From NCBI GenBank assembly GCA_028015205.1, contig CM051519.1:78451539-78515538 (forward strand): a DNA stretch of 64,000 nucleotides. Reading direction: 5' to 3'. Below are positions 22,801 through 32,837 of this stretch, piece after piece. The notes below the pieces were generated by a model that saw only the letters and a program-made list of their open reading frames with translations, did not search any database and had not been told where the DNA came from. Position 1 is the stretch's first letter; the number at the start of each line of letters is the position of its first letter. The position numbers and the translations under genes are program-made. Origin of the DNA: Mytilisepta virgata (lineage: Eukaryota > Mollusca > Bivalvia > Mytilida > Mytilidae).

Positions 22801-25800
22801 TGCCCTCTTTAACCGATGGAGAACGGGCAGCAAGCCACCATCTTGACTTTGGCAGAACTAGTTCCATTGTCAGTGTAATTAACAGATTATTTCGTGTAAT
22901 TACAAGTTATAGTTTACTACAAAAAACTGCAAAATATTTCAACTACAAAGAATCGTATCAGTTTAGTTTATCGTGTTCCATTCTTATAACTTTGTCTTTT
23001 CCTTGGATTTCGAATTTACGGACTTATCCTAACATTTTGTCGCCTCGGTAATCTTTTGCCGATAATTATAGGACACTGCTGGTGTTGTCAAGAAACATTT
23101 TCGCTTCATAGATACAATTATTAAACAATTTATAAATTATTTTCATTTTAATAATAACTGCTATAGATTTATGTGAATTTTTCAATATCAAGTAAAATGA
23201 TATTGAAGTAGGGATTGACAAAATTTCTCCCCCTACAATGTGAAAAAAAATGTTTGTATGTGTTGAAAAAAAATAAGGACCATTTCAAGGTTGAGTAACC
23301 ACTGCATACGATTTTTTTTCTTTTCCTTGTATCGAGTAAACGGTTATGGTGTGGAATCCTTAAAATCAGTAGCAGTAAATATCTTGAATTATCTACCCTT
23401 GTACAGAAATTATTATCACGAAAATTAATAGTTGCCGTTTAAGAGCTTTTCTATTCTGTTACATGGACTTGTGCAATCCTGCTTCTTTAATTGTATACTG
23501 AAGTAAAAAAAAATGGGAATATAAAATTTTCATACGTCTTTTGTCTGTATTTCACTACAGAAGAGTAAATCAACCACACACAGATCAAGTATTGAAGCAC
23601 AAGGCCAATCGGATGACACAGAAAAGCCACACGAAAAGAGAAGATTTTTCAAAAGAACCAAACATAAATCTGAAGGTACGTGTCAAGATATAAGGCAAAG
23701 TAGAATTGGGAAATTGACCGTAAAATGTGCTTAAAATGTTAATGAGGTTAATAATTATAGTCTTATCTAATCCTACAGTGAAAACGAGCACATTTTGACC
23801 CTGCTATCCAAATTATGTACCGTCTAACCAATTTTAACTTTTAATGTTGGCTAGCGGTCACCTTGTTGTTTATCATGCCTTATTGGCTTTTATATTGTGT
23901 TTGTTACACCAGAGATTCCAGATAGATAAAATGGAGAGGGGGGGGGGGTACTCATAAAACGGGCCTAGCCCAGCACTACTTAAGTGTCTGTACAACGCCA
24001 GACTATTATACTATGTAATTTTTATCGGAGGGTCAGTCCATTAAATGGGGATCACGGTTATTTCGAAAAGACTGAAAATAAAATTACAGTCAATCTTTAC
24101 AAAACGTGGATATCCCCCTTTACGACATCATATTAGAAAATAAAGATTTAGTCTATATGATAGATGGGAAAAAGTTAACCAATTAAATTACCTGTTTTTA
24201 TTAATATTAAAGATTATTTAATGATGAAATATGTACCCAGATACTCCAAGATTCATCTAACTTCTAAACGACTTGTTTTAGAATTGACTGAGGCGGCTGG
24301 ACGTCAGAACGAATTCCGTATAAAACATGTTTTTCGAATTTCAAATTACCTTGTACATGTATGTTTAATTTCTGTAACCGTAAATTGTTATTTCCAAATA
24401 TTATTTTTAAAGTTTTTAACTTGCGATTGGCATTTTTGACTAAGCAAAATGAAAGTGGACGATACCGGAAGTCATCATACATACTAAGTAGTGATTGTTA
24501 AGTAACTTCATAAAAAAACTAGAAATCTTTAATGTCGGAATCGACAGTGATCCCCGCACCCCCTGTACGTAGTTGGGCCACTTACCTTATTCCCATCCAA
24601 AAATAGTATGCAATCATTTTATATAGAAATTAAATGAATAAACCTATTGAAAAATGAAAAAAAAACAGTTCACAAGCTTAAACTTACAATTTTTGAAATT
24701 TGACCCGACCCGGTTTAGAAATCGATATTCTAAATACATATTGTGCATCTATATGTAGTGTAGGACAGTACTTTATATAAGCAAAATGCATAAATTGCAA
24801 AATGAAAGATAATTTTACGTCACAAGTTTAAATAGTTTTTAAAAATTCGACCCCTGTGGGCCCCAATTTTAGAAAATAAAAATTCTAAATCCTTATTGCA
24901 CATCTGCATATGGTGTATGACAATACCGTATAGAAATAAAATGCATACATTGAAAAATGAAACACGAGTTTAGGTCACAAGCTTAAATAGTTTTTAAAAA
25001 TTCGACCCCTGTGGGTCCCAATTTTAGAAAATAAGAATTCTAAATCCTTATTGCACATGTGCATATGGTGTATGACAATACCGTATAGAAATAAAATGCA
25101 TACATTGGAAAATGAAACAGGAGTTTAGGGCCCCTTGTTCAGAAATCAAAATTAAAAAAAAACTTATTGCACATCTACAGGTAGTATGCAACCATCCTAT
25201 ATAAAAATTAGATTCCTAAGCCCAAAAGTGAAGGAGGAGTTGATGTCACAAGAAAATGTGACGACGGAGACAATCGCTATATCCCCTAACTTCCTTCGAA
25301 AGTGCGGGGGTAATAATTAACATTGCGTAAAAATGTAAACTTTAGTAGAGACAAATTTATTAGGTTTCCTGGTTAGAAAATAACTTAGTGGTAAATTACT
25401 TATAGGTTCCTATTGTAGACAGAATCTGTAATTTTTCCAGTTTCATTTGTGGAGTGGGCTTTGATCAGCCAATTCTAAAGCAGGCCGTTTAACGGTCAGA
25501 GCAGTCTCGGGCTAGAATCTAGGTCGGACATGTTTTTGGTTTGGTCATATAACAATAAAGGACATTAAAAAGGTTTGTGCTTAAGTGTTGCATAACATCT
25601 GCGAGAAACAGCATTGCATTGTCAAAATATTTCATATGTGGGACATTTGATTTGTTTGTTTGTTTAGTTGGGGTTTTTACGCCGTTTTCAGCACATTTGG
25701 CTATTTCGCGGCCAGTTTTTATTGGTGGAGGAAGCCGGAGTACCCGGAGAGAACCACCGACCTTCGGTAGGAAAATTGGCAATCCTTGTCAATTAAGATC

Positions 25801-26375
25801 GGAGTCGAACACACCCCGCCACAGGTGAGATTCGAACTCACAACCTCAGCGTTGACAGGCTAGTGATCATTAGTAGTCATGACGAACTACCTAGACCACT
25901 CGGCCATAAATACTATGTCTAAAACATTTAAAAAAACCTAAATGAAAGCTATATTTTACTACATATTTGTAACAGCCCGTTTTGCAATAACAAGGCATTT
26001 TGTAGTAAAATTTATTAAGCGGGTTTTGCCAGTGAAAAATCTTGTAATAAGTTTCAACATGTACGACGTTAGAGCGGGTGGCTCCAAACAGTAATAAAGA
26101 AAAAAAACCGGTTTAGTGTGATTTTGTCAGCTCATTTTCTTGTTTTCTGTATTTCAGGACCAAAGGCGATCTCAATAGAGATACAAGAGGGTACAGACAT
26201 GCCAGCTCACACTCAGAACAAACTGATTGCATTGCTTTTCTCTAAATCAAAATCTACAAGCAAAAATGGAAGTGACAATGAGAAATCTAGTCATGAATCA
26301 CAATCTTCTAGAACAGGTTTTTTGAGACTCCGGAATTCTCTTATGAATCTCTTCAGAAACAGAATTACTGTATAA
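16679..26375 (+). CDS. Five-exon gene: acidic, Ser-rich protein with basic C-terminus (253-255 aa)
   Basis: Exons 16679-16807, 20692-20917, 22795-22868 (or -22874), 23561-23675 and 26158-26375 join without a stop. Intron phases are 0, 1, 0, 1 and total coding length is 762 or 768 bp. Every acceptor has a pyrimidine tract ending AG and every donor is GT. The protein starts with an acidic, Ser-rich half (SSDECDPDDENEEL), continues with a serine-rich linker and a basic cluster (KRRFFKRTKHK) that could be a nuclear localisation signal, and ends in a basic amphipathic tail (RLRNSLMNLFRNR). There is no signal peptide, cysteine-rich or catalytic motif. I recognise no family. Probably intracellular and largely disordered. 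Polyadenylation signals follow the stop. Exon 2 also reads straight into TAA if unspliced. Confidence 0.6.
16930..17570 (+). repeat. Diverged internal tandem units of the hairpin-ended repeat
   Basis: Units of about 160 bp repeat the pattern GGCCAAACTTTGATGGAATG, GGCCC, GTTCGGGAGTCC-like, AATATGGCC and TTACTAAAAATTGAAAAATC at least three times. The same pattern fills other copies of this family in the window. Confidence 0.6.
18774..20414. repeat. Approximately 809-bp tandem duplication inside intron 1
   Basis: Unit 1 starts CTAATCGCC at 18774 and unit 2 starts at 19583. They are closely similar across the sequence, including the runs AACTCACCC, CGCAGTCGTAAACTTTCCC and TTGAGGTTCGGACC. Each unit holds a diverged hairpin-ended repeat. 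The right boundary carries GTTGAACAACTGGGTCC (ending 20414), inverted to GGGCCCAGTTGTTCAAC at about 19527. So an inverted-repeat element also spans the junction. Confidence 0.8.
20692..20917 (+). CDS. Exon 2 of the five-exon gene
   Basis: Acceptor TTTATTTCAG|AATTCAG; 226 bp; donor AAGAAG|GTTAAA, phase 1. It encodes the acidic part (SSDECDPDDENEEL...ESEE). Without splicing the frame ends at once at GGT TAA, so a short isoform ending here is possible. Confidence 0.6.
21455..21850 (+). repeat. Dispersed repeat, also at 30.3 and 58.1 kb
   Basis: Shares with 30300-30560 the series GGCCATTTTCA, TTCGCCTAAAACCTTT, GGCATAGC-TGGTAC, AAGACAGTTTTTCAACGT, ACTCAGAACCAAA and GAGATTATGTATCTCC. A partial copy is at 58120-58290, and a short piece (ACATAGCCTGGTATG) lies near 57335. 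The nature of the element is unknown. Confidence 0.65.
21850..22300 (+). pseudogene. Possible LINE ORF2 C-terminal relic
   Basis: A conceptual translation in shifted frames (SSYSEEWVSRINND, HIHPSVAIPRFWKISRTHS, then an open stretch 22031-22300 containing CNCSVTEPLQVIFWDSLEL and GRKPLTDVPHYDEF) resembles the region after the reverse transcriptase of molluscan non-LTR retrotransposons in style and order. No diagnostic zinc finger is complete, so the assignment is weak. Confidence 0.3.
22795..22874 (+). CDS. Exon 3 of the five-exon gene
   Basis: Strong acceptor TTTATTCTTTTGTAG before 22795. The exon enters in phase 1 and reads VNMPSLTDGERAASHH...RTSSI. Two in-phase donors are possible, GTCAGT at 22869 and GTAATT at 22875, giving 74 or 80 bp. 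Both restore phase 0 for exon 4. The ATG at 22800 opens a longer frame past the donor, which I do not think is used. Confidence 0.45.
22875..23560 (+). other. Intron 3 of the five-exon gene
   Basis: AT-rich, nothing recognised. Confidence 0.4.
23561..23675 (+). CDS. Exon 4 of the five-exon gene
   Basis: Acceptor TATTTCACTACAG; 115 bp in phase 0; donor CTGAAG|GTACGT in phase 1. It encodes a Ser/Thr/Gln-rich piece followed by a basic cluster, KRRFFKRTKHK, a likely nuclear localisation or nucleic-acid/membrane contact patch. Confidence 0.6.
23849..24010 (+). repeat. Retroelement tail-like block
   Basis: Shares GCGGTCACCTTGTTG, TATTGG-TTTTAT, TTACACCAGA and AGTGTCTGTAC with the block at 40195-40345. 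There the block follows a Penelope-like reverse transcriptase relic, so both are probably 3' tails of one family. A poly-G run sits at 23938-23949. Confidence 0.5.
24640..25240 (+). repeat. Tandem array, about 155-bp units
   Basis: Three to four units contain CACAAG-TTAAATAG, TTCGACCCCTGTGGG-CCCAA, TCTAAATCCTTATTGCACAT, ATATGGTGTATGACA and AAATGCATA-ATTG. Corresponding points at 24821 and 24976 give a period of 155 bp. The middle two units are nearly identical and the outer ones more diverged. Confidence 0.8.
25655..25910 (-). mobile_element. tRNA-headed SINE (type A), minus strand
   Basis: Read on the minus strand it starts GGCCGAGTGG (A-box-like). A GAGTTCGAATCTC B-box-like stretch follows, then a body with GACAAGGATTGCC, ACCGAAGGTCGG and TACTCCGGCTTCCTCC, and an AAAC-rich end. 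It is the same family as the copy at 43554-43824. The body resembles conserved central domains of mollusc SINEs. It sits antisense in intron 4. Confidence 0.8.
26158..26375 (+). CDS. Exon 5 (last) of the five-exon gene
   Basis: Acceptor TTTTCTGTATTTCAG|GACC; phase 1 entry; stop TAA at 26373-26375. It encodes 72 residues (GPKAISIEIQEG...), Ser/Lys-rich, ending in the basic amphipathic tail FLRLRNSLMNLFRNRITV. The match of phase with exon 4 is the main support. Confidence 0.65.
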
Positions 26376-26441
26376 GAAAATATAAAAGCAAATAAATGTA
26401 CATACAATGTTTATATTTATATCAATTAATCGTGTTTTAAA

Positions 26442-26447
26442 AATAAA
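26442..26447 (+). terminator. Polyadenylation signal of the five-exon gene
   Basis: AATAAA 67 bases after the stop codon. A second AATAAA lies at 26391-26396. Confidence 0.5.
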
Positions 26448-26459
26448 GCTTAACAAACT

Positions 26460-28143
26460 TGGGTTTTAAGCAAAACGGTTTTTATATATTTCATAAAACA
26501 CCCGGCGTTAATGGTATCTTAAGATATTTGGGAGAGTATTTATGGTCACATTCTAAGACAATATTTGGATAATCTGTAAAGTAGAATTAGAACAAAAGTT
26601 TTCCTAGGATAAGATTAATATTTGGGATGATCTTAAGGAACGACCATTTGATCTTTGAGGGGAGACCGTAAGAAATAGATCTTGGTTTCAACAATTTTCT
26701 GCCTCATTTTTTTGCGTGGAAGCATGCTTGACATGTTTTTTTTCTTCAAAATATGACTACTATTTGATTAATGGTGATATTCAATTCAGTTTCTCTTTTA
26801 TAGCAAGCCTTTCTTCCCTCCCTTTCCTGGCCCTTTGTTTTCTTATAAGACCTCCTACATATAGCTATTATGCACACGAATGTGGACTTGTTACATCCTA
26901 AAAATCGAATAAAAATCAATACATTATGAATAGCAGTTATATTAATGATAATAAAAAAAATATCGATTATGCATATATTCTAATAAACATAATTATATTG
27001 TATACCGTTTTGAAAGTCATTAAAATTAATTATTAATTGTAATTATAGCGGAAAATGAAAAATCATGCCTATATATATATATATTTATATAAAGAATCTT
27101 CGTTTGTTTTGAAGAAAATTTTATTCACTTATCGTAACAATTTATATCATACTTGCTGAAGCATTTCCACGGATATGCTATCAAAGCTGAAAGTTAGAGT
27201 AGTTAAAATTTCTAGCAAGATGTGAAAATGTACAAGGTACTAAACATCGTTTCCTATTGTCATTAATCATAAATAACAAAAATATACAATGAGAAATGTC
27301 AAATAAGATATCTCCTCTTAATTTACATTAATTGATCAAGCTAATAACTAACGAACGATGGATCCTGATGTCATAATATTGTACCCTAGGTATTCAAAAG
27401 CAAACCGATAGCACAGATGATTCACGTTCGAGCTGGATTCTAAGTTGACAGGCTAGTGATTATTAAAAATGAACTACATTGTACCTATAACATTTGTCCA
27501 CCGAGGTCACTTGGATAGAGATTTATGCTACAGATCGTAAAGTTTTTAATAAATCTTCTTTCTCTAAATCAATCACCTTACATGTAAAAAAAGCCGAAAA
27601 ACCCGAAAGGGGGCGGGGTGCAAGGAAGTGATTTCGAATCCTAGAAAAAAAGTTTCGCACCAAATTATACTATTACTTTGATACTTTATTGAACAGATAA
27701 CACTCGGACGCAGCAATCGGCGTAACACATACATATATACATGTATACGTATCGGAAACGAGTCGAGTACAGCCATAAATTAAACGGTACACATGTACCC
27801 AAACAATAAGGGTCACAGAACTATATTGTTAAACATGGGATTTATTAAAATAGTAAGCACGTGATTACAGTGCAATAGAATTATAATATAAATGTCATGT
27901 ATCTTTTAGTTCGAACTAAATCAATAATATAACTTTTTTAAAGAAAACTGTTAACTGTGTGAGGACATGTGTATTACAAATTTTCAGCACAGTACATATT
28001 TTCTCTCGTTGAGGGAAATTAGTATAATACTCAGGTATATACATTTCTCACAGTTGCTTTACAGTATCGTTTTGACATGGAAAAATATAATGAAACTCGT
28101 CTCCCAGCACAGCGGAACATAACCCACACATTCTGTTATTTTG
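26460..28143. other. Intergenic stretch with a SINE fragment
   Basis: Mostly AT-rich and without supportable exons. About 27425-27510 matches, on the minus strand, the head of SINE type A (GACAGGCTAGTGAT, ATGAACTAC and a GACCTCGGTGG-like start), with the body missing. Confidence 0.45.
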
Positions 28144-29409
28144 AGCTCACCTGTCCTAAAAGGACATGTGAGCTTTTGTCATCACTTGGCGTCCGTCATC
28201 CATCCGTCCGTCTGTCGTAAACTTTTTCAAAGATCTCCTCTGAAACCACTGAACCAATAACAACCATACTCAGATAATGATCCTTAGGGTATCTAGAATA
28301 AACATGGCCGCCATGGCTAAAAATAGAACATAGGGAGTAAACTGCAGTTTTTGGCTTATATCTCAAAACTAAAGCATTTACAGCAAAACAGTAAAAGTGT
28401 TTATCTACCTGTCATGAAATTTTCAGATGAATCGGTCAACCCATTTTTGGGTTATTGCCCCTGAATTGTTAATTTTAGGGCAATTTTGCAGTTTTGGGTT
28501 ATTAGCTTGAATATTATTAAAGATAAAGGCAAACTGTATACAGCAAAACTGTTCAGCAAAGTAAGATCTACAAATAAGTCGACATGACCAAAATCAACAA
28601 TTGACCCCTAATAAGAGTTTTAGCCATTGTAAGATTATTCACATGTAAACAGAAAATAAATGTCACAGATGTTTAGGACCGCCTCGGTGGTCTCGTGGTA
28701 GTGTGCTCGCCTCGAGTGCGGAAGGTCGTGGGTTCGATCCCCGGCCGAGTCAAACCAAAGACATTAAAATTGGTATTTGCTGCTTCTCCGCCAAGCACGC
28801 GGCATCTAAGAGTAAGAGCAAAGATCTACTGGTCGGCTCGGAGTCAGTATAATGTGTCCGAATGGGGTGATATGTCTTCCTGCGTACAGTTACCTCGTCA
28901 GATAGCACATTAAAAATCCGGTTCAGCTTATGGGTCTAGTACAAAGCAGGGATCATATTCTGGACGTTAAACAACAATTCATCCATCCATCATAGATGTT
29001 TAGGGCATTACTTGAAATAAATTAAATGGTAGCTGTAGAAGTAAAATGGAGCGTCAAGGGTCAAGGTCATTGAAAAATTCCATAGCAACCGATGAAAAAG
29101 TCCCTATCAACAGATGAAAACGTCCCTAGCAACCATATATATTTGGGTTCAGGACCCTACAATTTATCTGTTCAAGTCAAAAGCAAGGTCAAGAGTCAGT
29201 GCCATTCAAAAAGTCCATAGCAACCGATGAAAAAATCCCTAGCAACCATATTGAAGTTCAGGATTCTATATTTTATCTGTACATGTTAATATTAAGGAGA
29301 AAATTGCGACGGTATACATTAGATAGCAAAAATAATCATTGATGCAAGATCTACCATTACACAAAAGATAACAGGTGAGCGATTTAGGTTCCTTGGGAGC
29401 CTCTTGTTT
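28144..29409 (+). mobile_element. Hairpin-ended rolling-circle-like repeat, interrupted by a SINE
   Basis: The 5' end forms a hairpin (AGCTCACCTGTCC ... GGACATGTGAGCT, 28144-28174). The 3' end has ACAGGTGAGCG, followed by a GGTTCC..GGGAGCC hairpin and CTCTTGTTT. The CACCTG of the 5' end is inverted as CAGGTG near the 3' end. The interior has ATGGCCGCCATGGCTAAAAATAG, TTTTTGGGTTATTGCCCCTGAA and repeats of AGCAACCGATGAAAAA. This subterminal-inverted, hairpin-tailed, tandem-core layout fits non-autonomous Helentron-type elements reported from flies and oysters. There is no coding capacity. A SINE occupies 28678-28990. Confidence 0.65.
28678..28990 (+). mobile_element. tRNA-headed SINE (type B) with target duplication
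   Basis: The head GCCTCGGTGGTCTCGTGG...GGGTTCGATCCCCGGCCGAG has clear A and B boxes of a tRNA-derived promoter. The body (TTGCTGCTTCTCCGCC, GTCGGCTCGGAGTCAG, TGTCTTCCTGCG) is unlike SINE type A. The tail is (ATCC)n. Flanks CACAGATGTTTAGG (28664) and CATAGATGTTTAGG (28991) are a 14-bp target duplication with one difference. So it inserted into the surrounding repeat. Confidence 0.85.
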
Positions 29410-30299
29410 GGAATATAGTACCATCTCCCAGTTTCAATAGGAATTTTTAGACTGCATGTACGAACTTTACAAATATCATTTCGGATACCACTTTTCAATC
29501 AACTTAATTTCCTGGTTATATTTGATCATGCCTTTTTTCAACAGATTTGAGAGTTTGGCAACAAATTTAAGAGTATATTTTTTTTCTAAATTTGTTTATT
29601 TTTTGCCCTCCTCGTACTATAAAAATCGAATGATAGTTCCCTGAAGGACAATTTTAACATCGCAAGAAACTTATACCATACTATGACAGCTAATTACTGT
29701 CTTCCCGATCCATCGTTAGGTAGAATTAAGTTGAAATATTTGAATCGAGAGTCTCAAAATAACTGACATTTTTACATAAATATGTGCAATCGTTTAACAA
29801 TAACATTTAACAAAATAAAACAGTTGTTCACATAGAAAGGTTTCATTTACCACGATAAACCATGACGTCAAAGAGTGGACATTCAAACAACAAACAGGAC
29901 CAACTACCGGCACAAGTCTATTTAATGTTCCGTTTTATTGAATTTCAATATTTCATATCAATATTCTGTTATAGTTCTGTTTTTCAAAGGAAAATTGTAT
30001 TTACAATTGGATATATTTAATCACTTGAAAGATGTCTTCCAATTGATCTCAGTATGCAAATATCATTAATTATTTATAGACATTAAAAAATTAGTAATAA
30101 TAATAAATACGAACTTAAACGGTGACTCACAAGTTCATACTTGATAATATCATGAAAATACTGAAACATATCCTGTTTATGTCAATATATCTTATACATG
30201 TAATTCAATTATTTAAAAAAAATATATATTTAACGTTTAATTTGCCGACGACAGAAATAAATATAAACCGAGAAAAAATATACCCCTTCATTTATTTAA
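29410..30299. other. AT-rich intergenic stretch
   Basis: No exon or repeat recognised. A TGACGTCA (CRE-like) site occurs at about 29863-29870 with no gene beside it. Confidence 0.35.
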
Positions 30300-30560
30300 T
30301 TTTTAGGCCAATTTTCAAAAATTCGGCTAAAACCTTTAAAAACCTATAGGCATAGCATGGTACGTGGTATTTGCTAAATTAACGTCTATAAGACAGTGTT
30401 TTAACGTGAAGGAAACTCAGAACCAAAACCAATTTTTGGCTGTAAGTGAGATTATGTATCTCCTTTTATATGAAATAAGAATGGTTTTGATTCTGAAATC
30501 GGCTATTTACACTTTACCCGAAGAAAACTTGAACTTATTGAGGATTAAGCATAATATTTT
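30300..30560 (+). repeat. Dispersed repeat copy (see 21.5 kb)
   Basis: Same ordered motifs as 21455-21850: GGCCAATTTTCA, TTCGGCTAAAACCTTT, GGCATAGCATGGTAC, AAGACAGTGTTTTAACGT, GAGATTATGTATCTCC. It leads directly into the tandem array at 30.6 kb, so both may be parts of one element. Confidence 0.6.
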
Positions 30561-30584
30561 GTTGGCCAAAATAAAAATGCATTG

Positions 30585-31330
30585 CAATGTTAAGTTTCTA
30601 TTGTTTGGTCCTCTTCTCAGATACTATAAGTTATAGGTCAGCTATATGTGGTGTATGGAATTATTGTAAGGTGTTCATGTCTGTCTGGCAGGTTTCATCT
30701 GACCTATTTTCATGGTTCATTGGTCAATGTTAAGTTTCTCTTGCTTGGTCCTCTTCTCAGATACTATAAGTGATAGGTCAACTATATGTGTTTTATGGAA
30801 TGATTGTGAGGTGTGCATGTGTGTCTGACAGGTTTTATCTGACTTTGACCTCATTTTCATGGTTCATTGGTCAATGTTAAGTTTCTGTTGTTTGGTCTTC
30901 TTCTCAGATGCTATAAGTAATAGGTCAACTATATTTGCTGTATGGAATGATCATAAGGTTCACATTTCCAACTGGCAGATAAGTGATAAGTTAATAATAT
31001 TTTCCGTATAGAATGAATGTTATGTGTATATGTCTGTCTTGCAGATGTCATCTTACCTTAACCTCATTTTATGGTTCATTGGTCAAAATTCAGTTTTCTC
31101 GATGACGTTTGTTTCTAAGATACTTTAAGCAATAGGTTAACTAAATTTGGTGTATGGAATGATTGTACTGCCTATATGTTTGTCTGATACGGTTTATCTC
31201 ACCTTGACTTCATGTTCATTCATCATTAAAATGTTAATTTAATGTAAAGCTTATATAAACTTATTTTTTTTTACTTTAACATAAATTCAATTATGAATAC
31301 TAAAACGGGCGAGACATTTCAGTGTGTCCA
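30585..31330 (+). repeat. Tandem array, about 140-150-bp units
   Basis: Four to five units, each with TTTGGTC-TCTTCTCAGATAC, AAGT-ATAGGTCAACTATAT, TGTATGGAATGAT, GTCTGTCTG-CAG, CATCTGACCT and CATGGTTCATTGGTCAA. Starts near 30601, 30741 and 30888 give periods of 140 and 147 bp, and later units decay. The period is close to that of satellite-like cores inside bivalve mobile elements; family identity is unproven. Confidence 0.8.
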
Positions 31331-32574
31331 CTCTTGTTTTATTTAGGTAGACTGGACTGCTACTGTTAGATTTAAAAACTTAAATAAGGGCTTTTATTTT
31401 TTAGATAATATATAGATCTGAATTATTTTCCTTCTTTCTAGCATAGCTCCATTGTCAATATCTAACTTTGATTTGGGATATAATTTGTTTGCATTTTTGA
31501 AATCTTTTTAGACAATAAATAATAATTTCAAGGTTAAATTAGTGAAGTAAAATTATCAAATTTTCCCATTTAAGTTTATTTTCAGTATTTAATTAGTTGT
31601 GTTTGCGTTACAAGTATATATGTACCTTGGCCGATCAATAAAAGTAGTTTAAAAAGAACCATATTTGAAGTTACAACATAAAGAACTACAAATACAGAGT
31701 ACATGTGTTTCTTAGCAGTATTGTTAACAAATATATTTATGGATGTTCAATATTTGGGAACAGTGGTCTATTTAAATATCACTTTCTGTAAAAGAAAACT
31801 AGTTTTCGTCGCTCACAGAGTTGATCTAATTAAATCATTTATTTTAGGAAACGCGAACTGAATTTTTTTTAATATAGATTTACTTGAAACTTTTTTTTCC
31901 CTCCAAAACCAATACTTGCATGTTCGAAATTCTTAAAAATAGACCAATAGATGTGTTTTTTTCCTCTTTAACTTGAAGCATTTTTATCTCCCATATTGAT
32001 TTCAGTCCGATCTAGTCAGTAATCTGTTAGTATAACTGAGTGTTTAGTCATGTAATAAACGCTCCATCAAAGTCATTTAATTCATACCTGGAAAGGTGTC
32101 AAGTTATTAATGATGAACAAAATAAGAAAATTTTGCTTTGTTAAACTTGAAAAGGTTCACAATTTTATGTTCAGATGTCGGGAACCGGCTTGAATGTTAC
32201 TCTCACCATTGTGGTATAGTACATTTATTTACAACTCCATCTCTTTTTCACAATTACAAATTATTATTTGATCTATGGTATACGACGGCCAATGACCTTT
32301 GAATTTTATAATGAATCCTGTGAATCATTGTCTAGTTTTAGGTATTTTATTATCTTCCCTCAGTAACTTAGTCACGGGAGATAACCGGATAAGTTTTCTC
32401 GTCCAGAAGGGGATAAAACATTTCATCTATCCCTTCTGTAGATATATAAATACCAGAATTTGGAAATGAAAGAGCTCGATGAAATTTAAAGATTTTTAGC
32501 ATGAAATAAGGGACTGGGAAAAATGAATGCCTTTCGTATTTTTAGGGAAAAATGATCGGAGTAAAACGGCTTAC
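31331..32574. other. Intergenic or intronic stretch
   Basis: Mostly plain AT-rich DNA. On the minus strand an acceptor TTTTCTTTTACAG precedes 31785 and would add KVIFK and a stop in phase 0 to the exon at 32575-32790. That is the only candidate partner I found and it is weak. Confidence 0.3.
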
Positions 32575-32790
32575 ATAACCAAAGAAACATTCTAAAATAT
32601 GTAAGAAGAAAGTTTCCATTCCGCGATATATTATTACTCGATCTAAGCTGCTACTTAACAAATTTTCCGACGGATTTTTATCACTAAAGAATTCCATCAT
32701 CTCTTTGTTTGTGAGTCTTCGTTGGAATGTAAATCTCCTTCGTGTTCCATGAAGTGTAGGATTATTATCCGGTTTTGCAATTTTTGACAT
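32575..32790 (-). CDS. Candidate first coding exon, minus strand
   Basis: A 72-codon frame from ATG at 32790 ends TTAT|GTAAGC, a good donor, in phase 0. The product begins MSKIAKPDNNPTLHGTRRRF. It has a basic RRRFTFQRRL stretch and then mixed helical sequence to HILECFFGY, with no signal peptide. Balanced residue use in AT-rich DNA supports coding. Family not recognised. About 34 bp upstream of the ATG an RFX X-box-like site is present. The following exons are not identified, so the gene is partial. Confidence 0.4.
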
Positions 32791-32823
32791 TGATTTTATT
32801 GTTTCTTGAATTGTTATTCTACC

Positions 32824-32837
32824 GTTACTAAGGTGAT
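32824..32837 (-). promoter_or_regulatory. X-box-like site
   Basis: On the minus strand ATCACCTTAGTAAC, 34 bp upstream of the candidate ATG at 32790. The RFX consensus is GTNRCC-N2-RGYAAC, and only the first base differs. RFX sites mark ciliary genes in animals. One short match is weak evidence. Confidence 0.25.

Larger units (their letters stand above)
23676..26157 (+). other. Intron 4 of the five-exon gene, repeat-filled
   Basis: Holds a retroelement tail-like block (23849-24010), a tandem array (24640-25240) and a reverse-oriented SINE (25655-25910). The pieces between them are AT-rich and unremarkable. Confidence 0.5.

Noticed and set aside
28678..28752. Possible functional tRNA gene
   Set aside because: Head of a SINE: the body, (ATCC)n tail and target duplication follow, and the acceptor stem is imperfect.
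30585..31330. CRISPR-like repeat array
   Set aside because: Units are about 145 bp, adjacent and without spacers, in a eukaryotic context.
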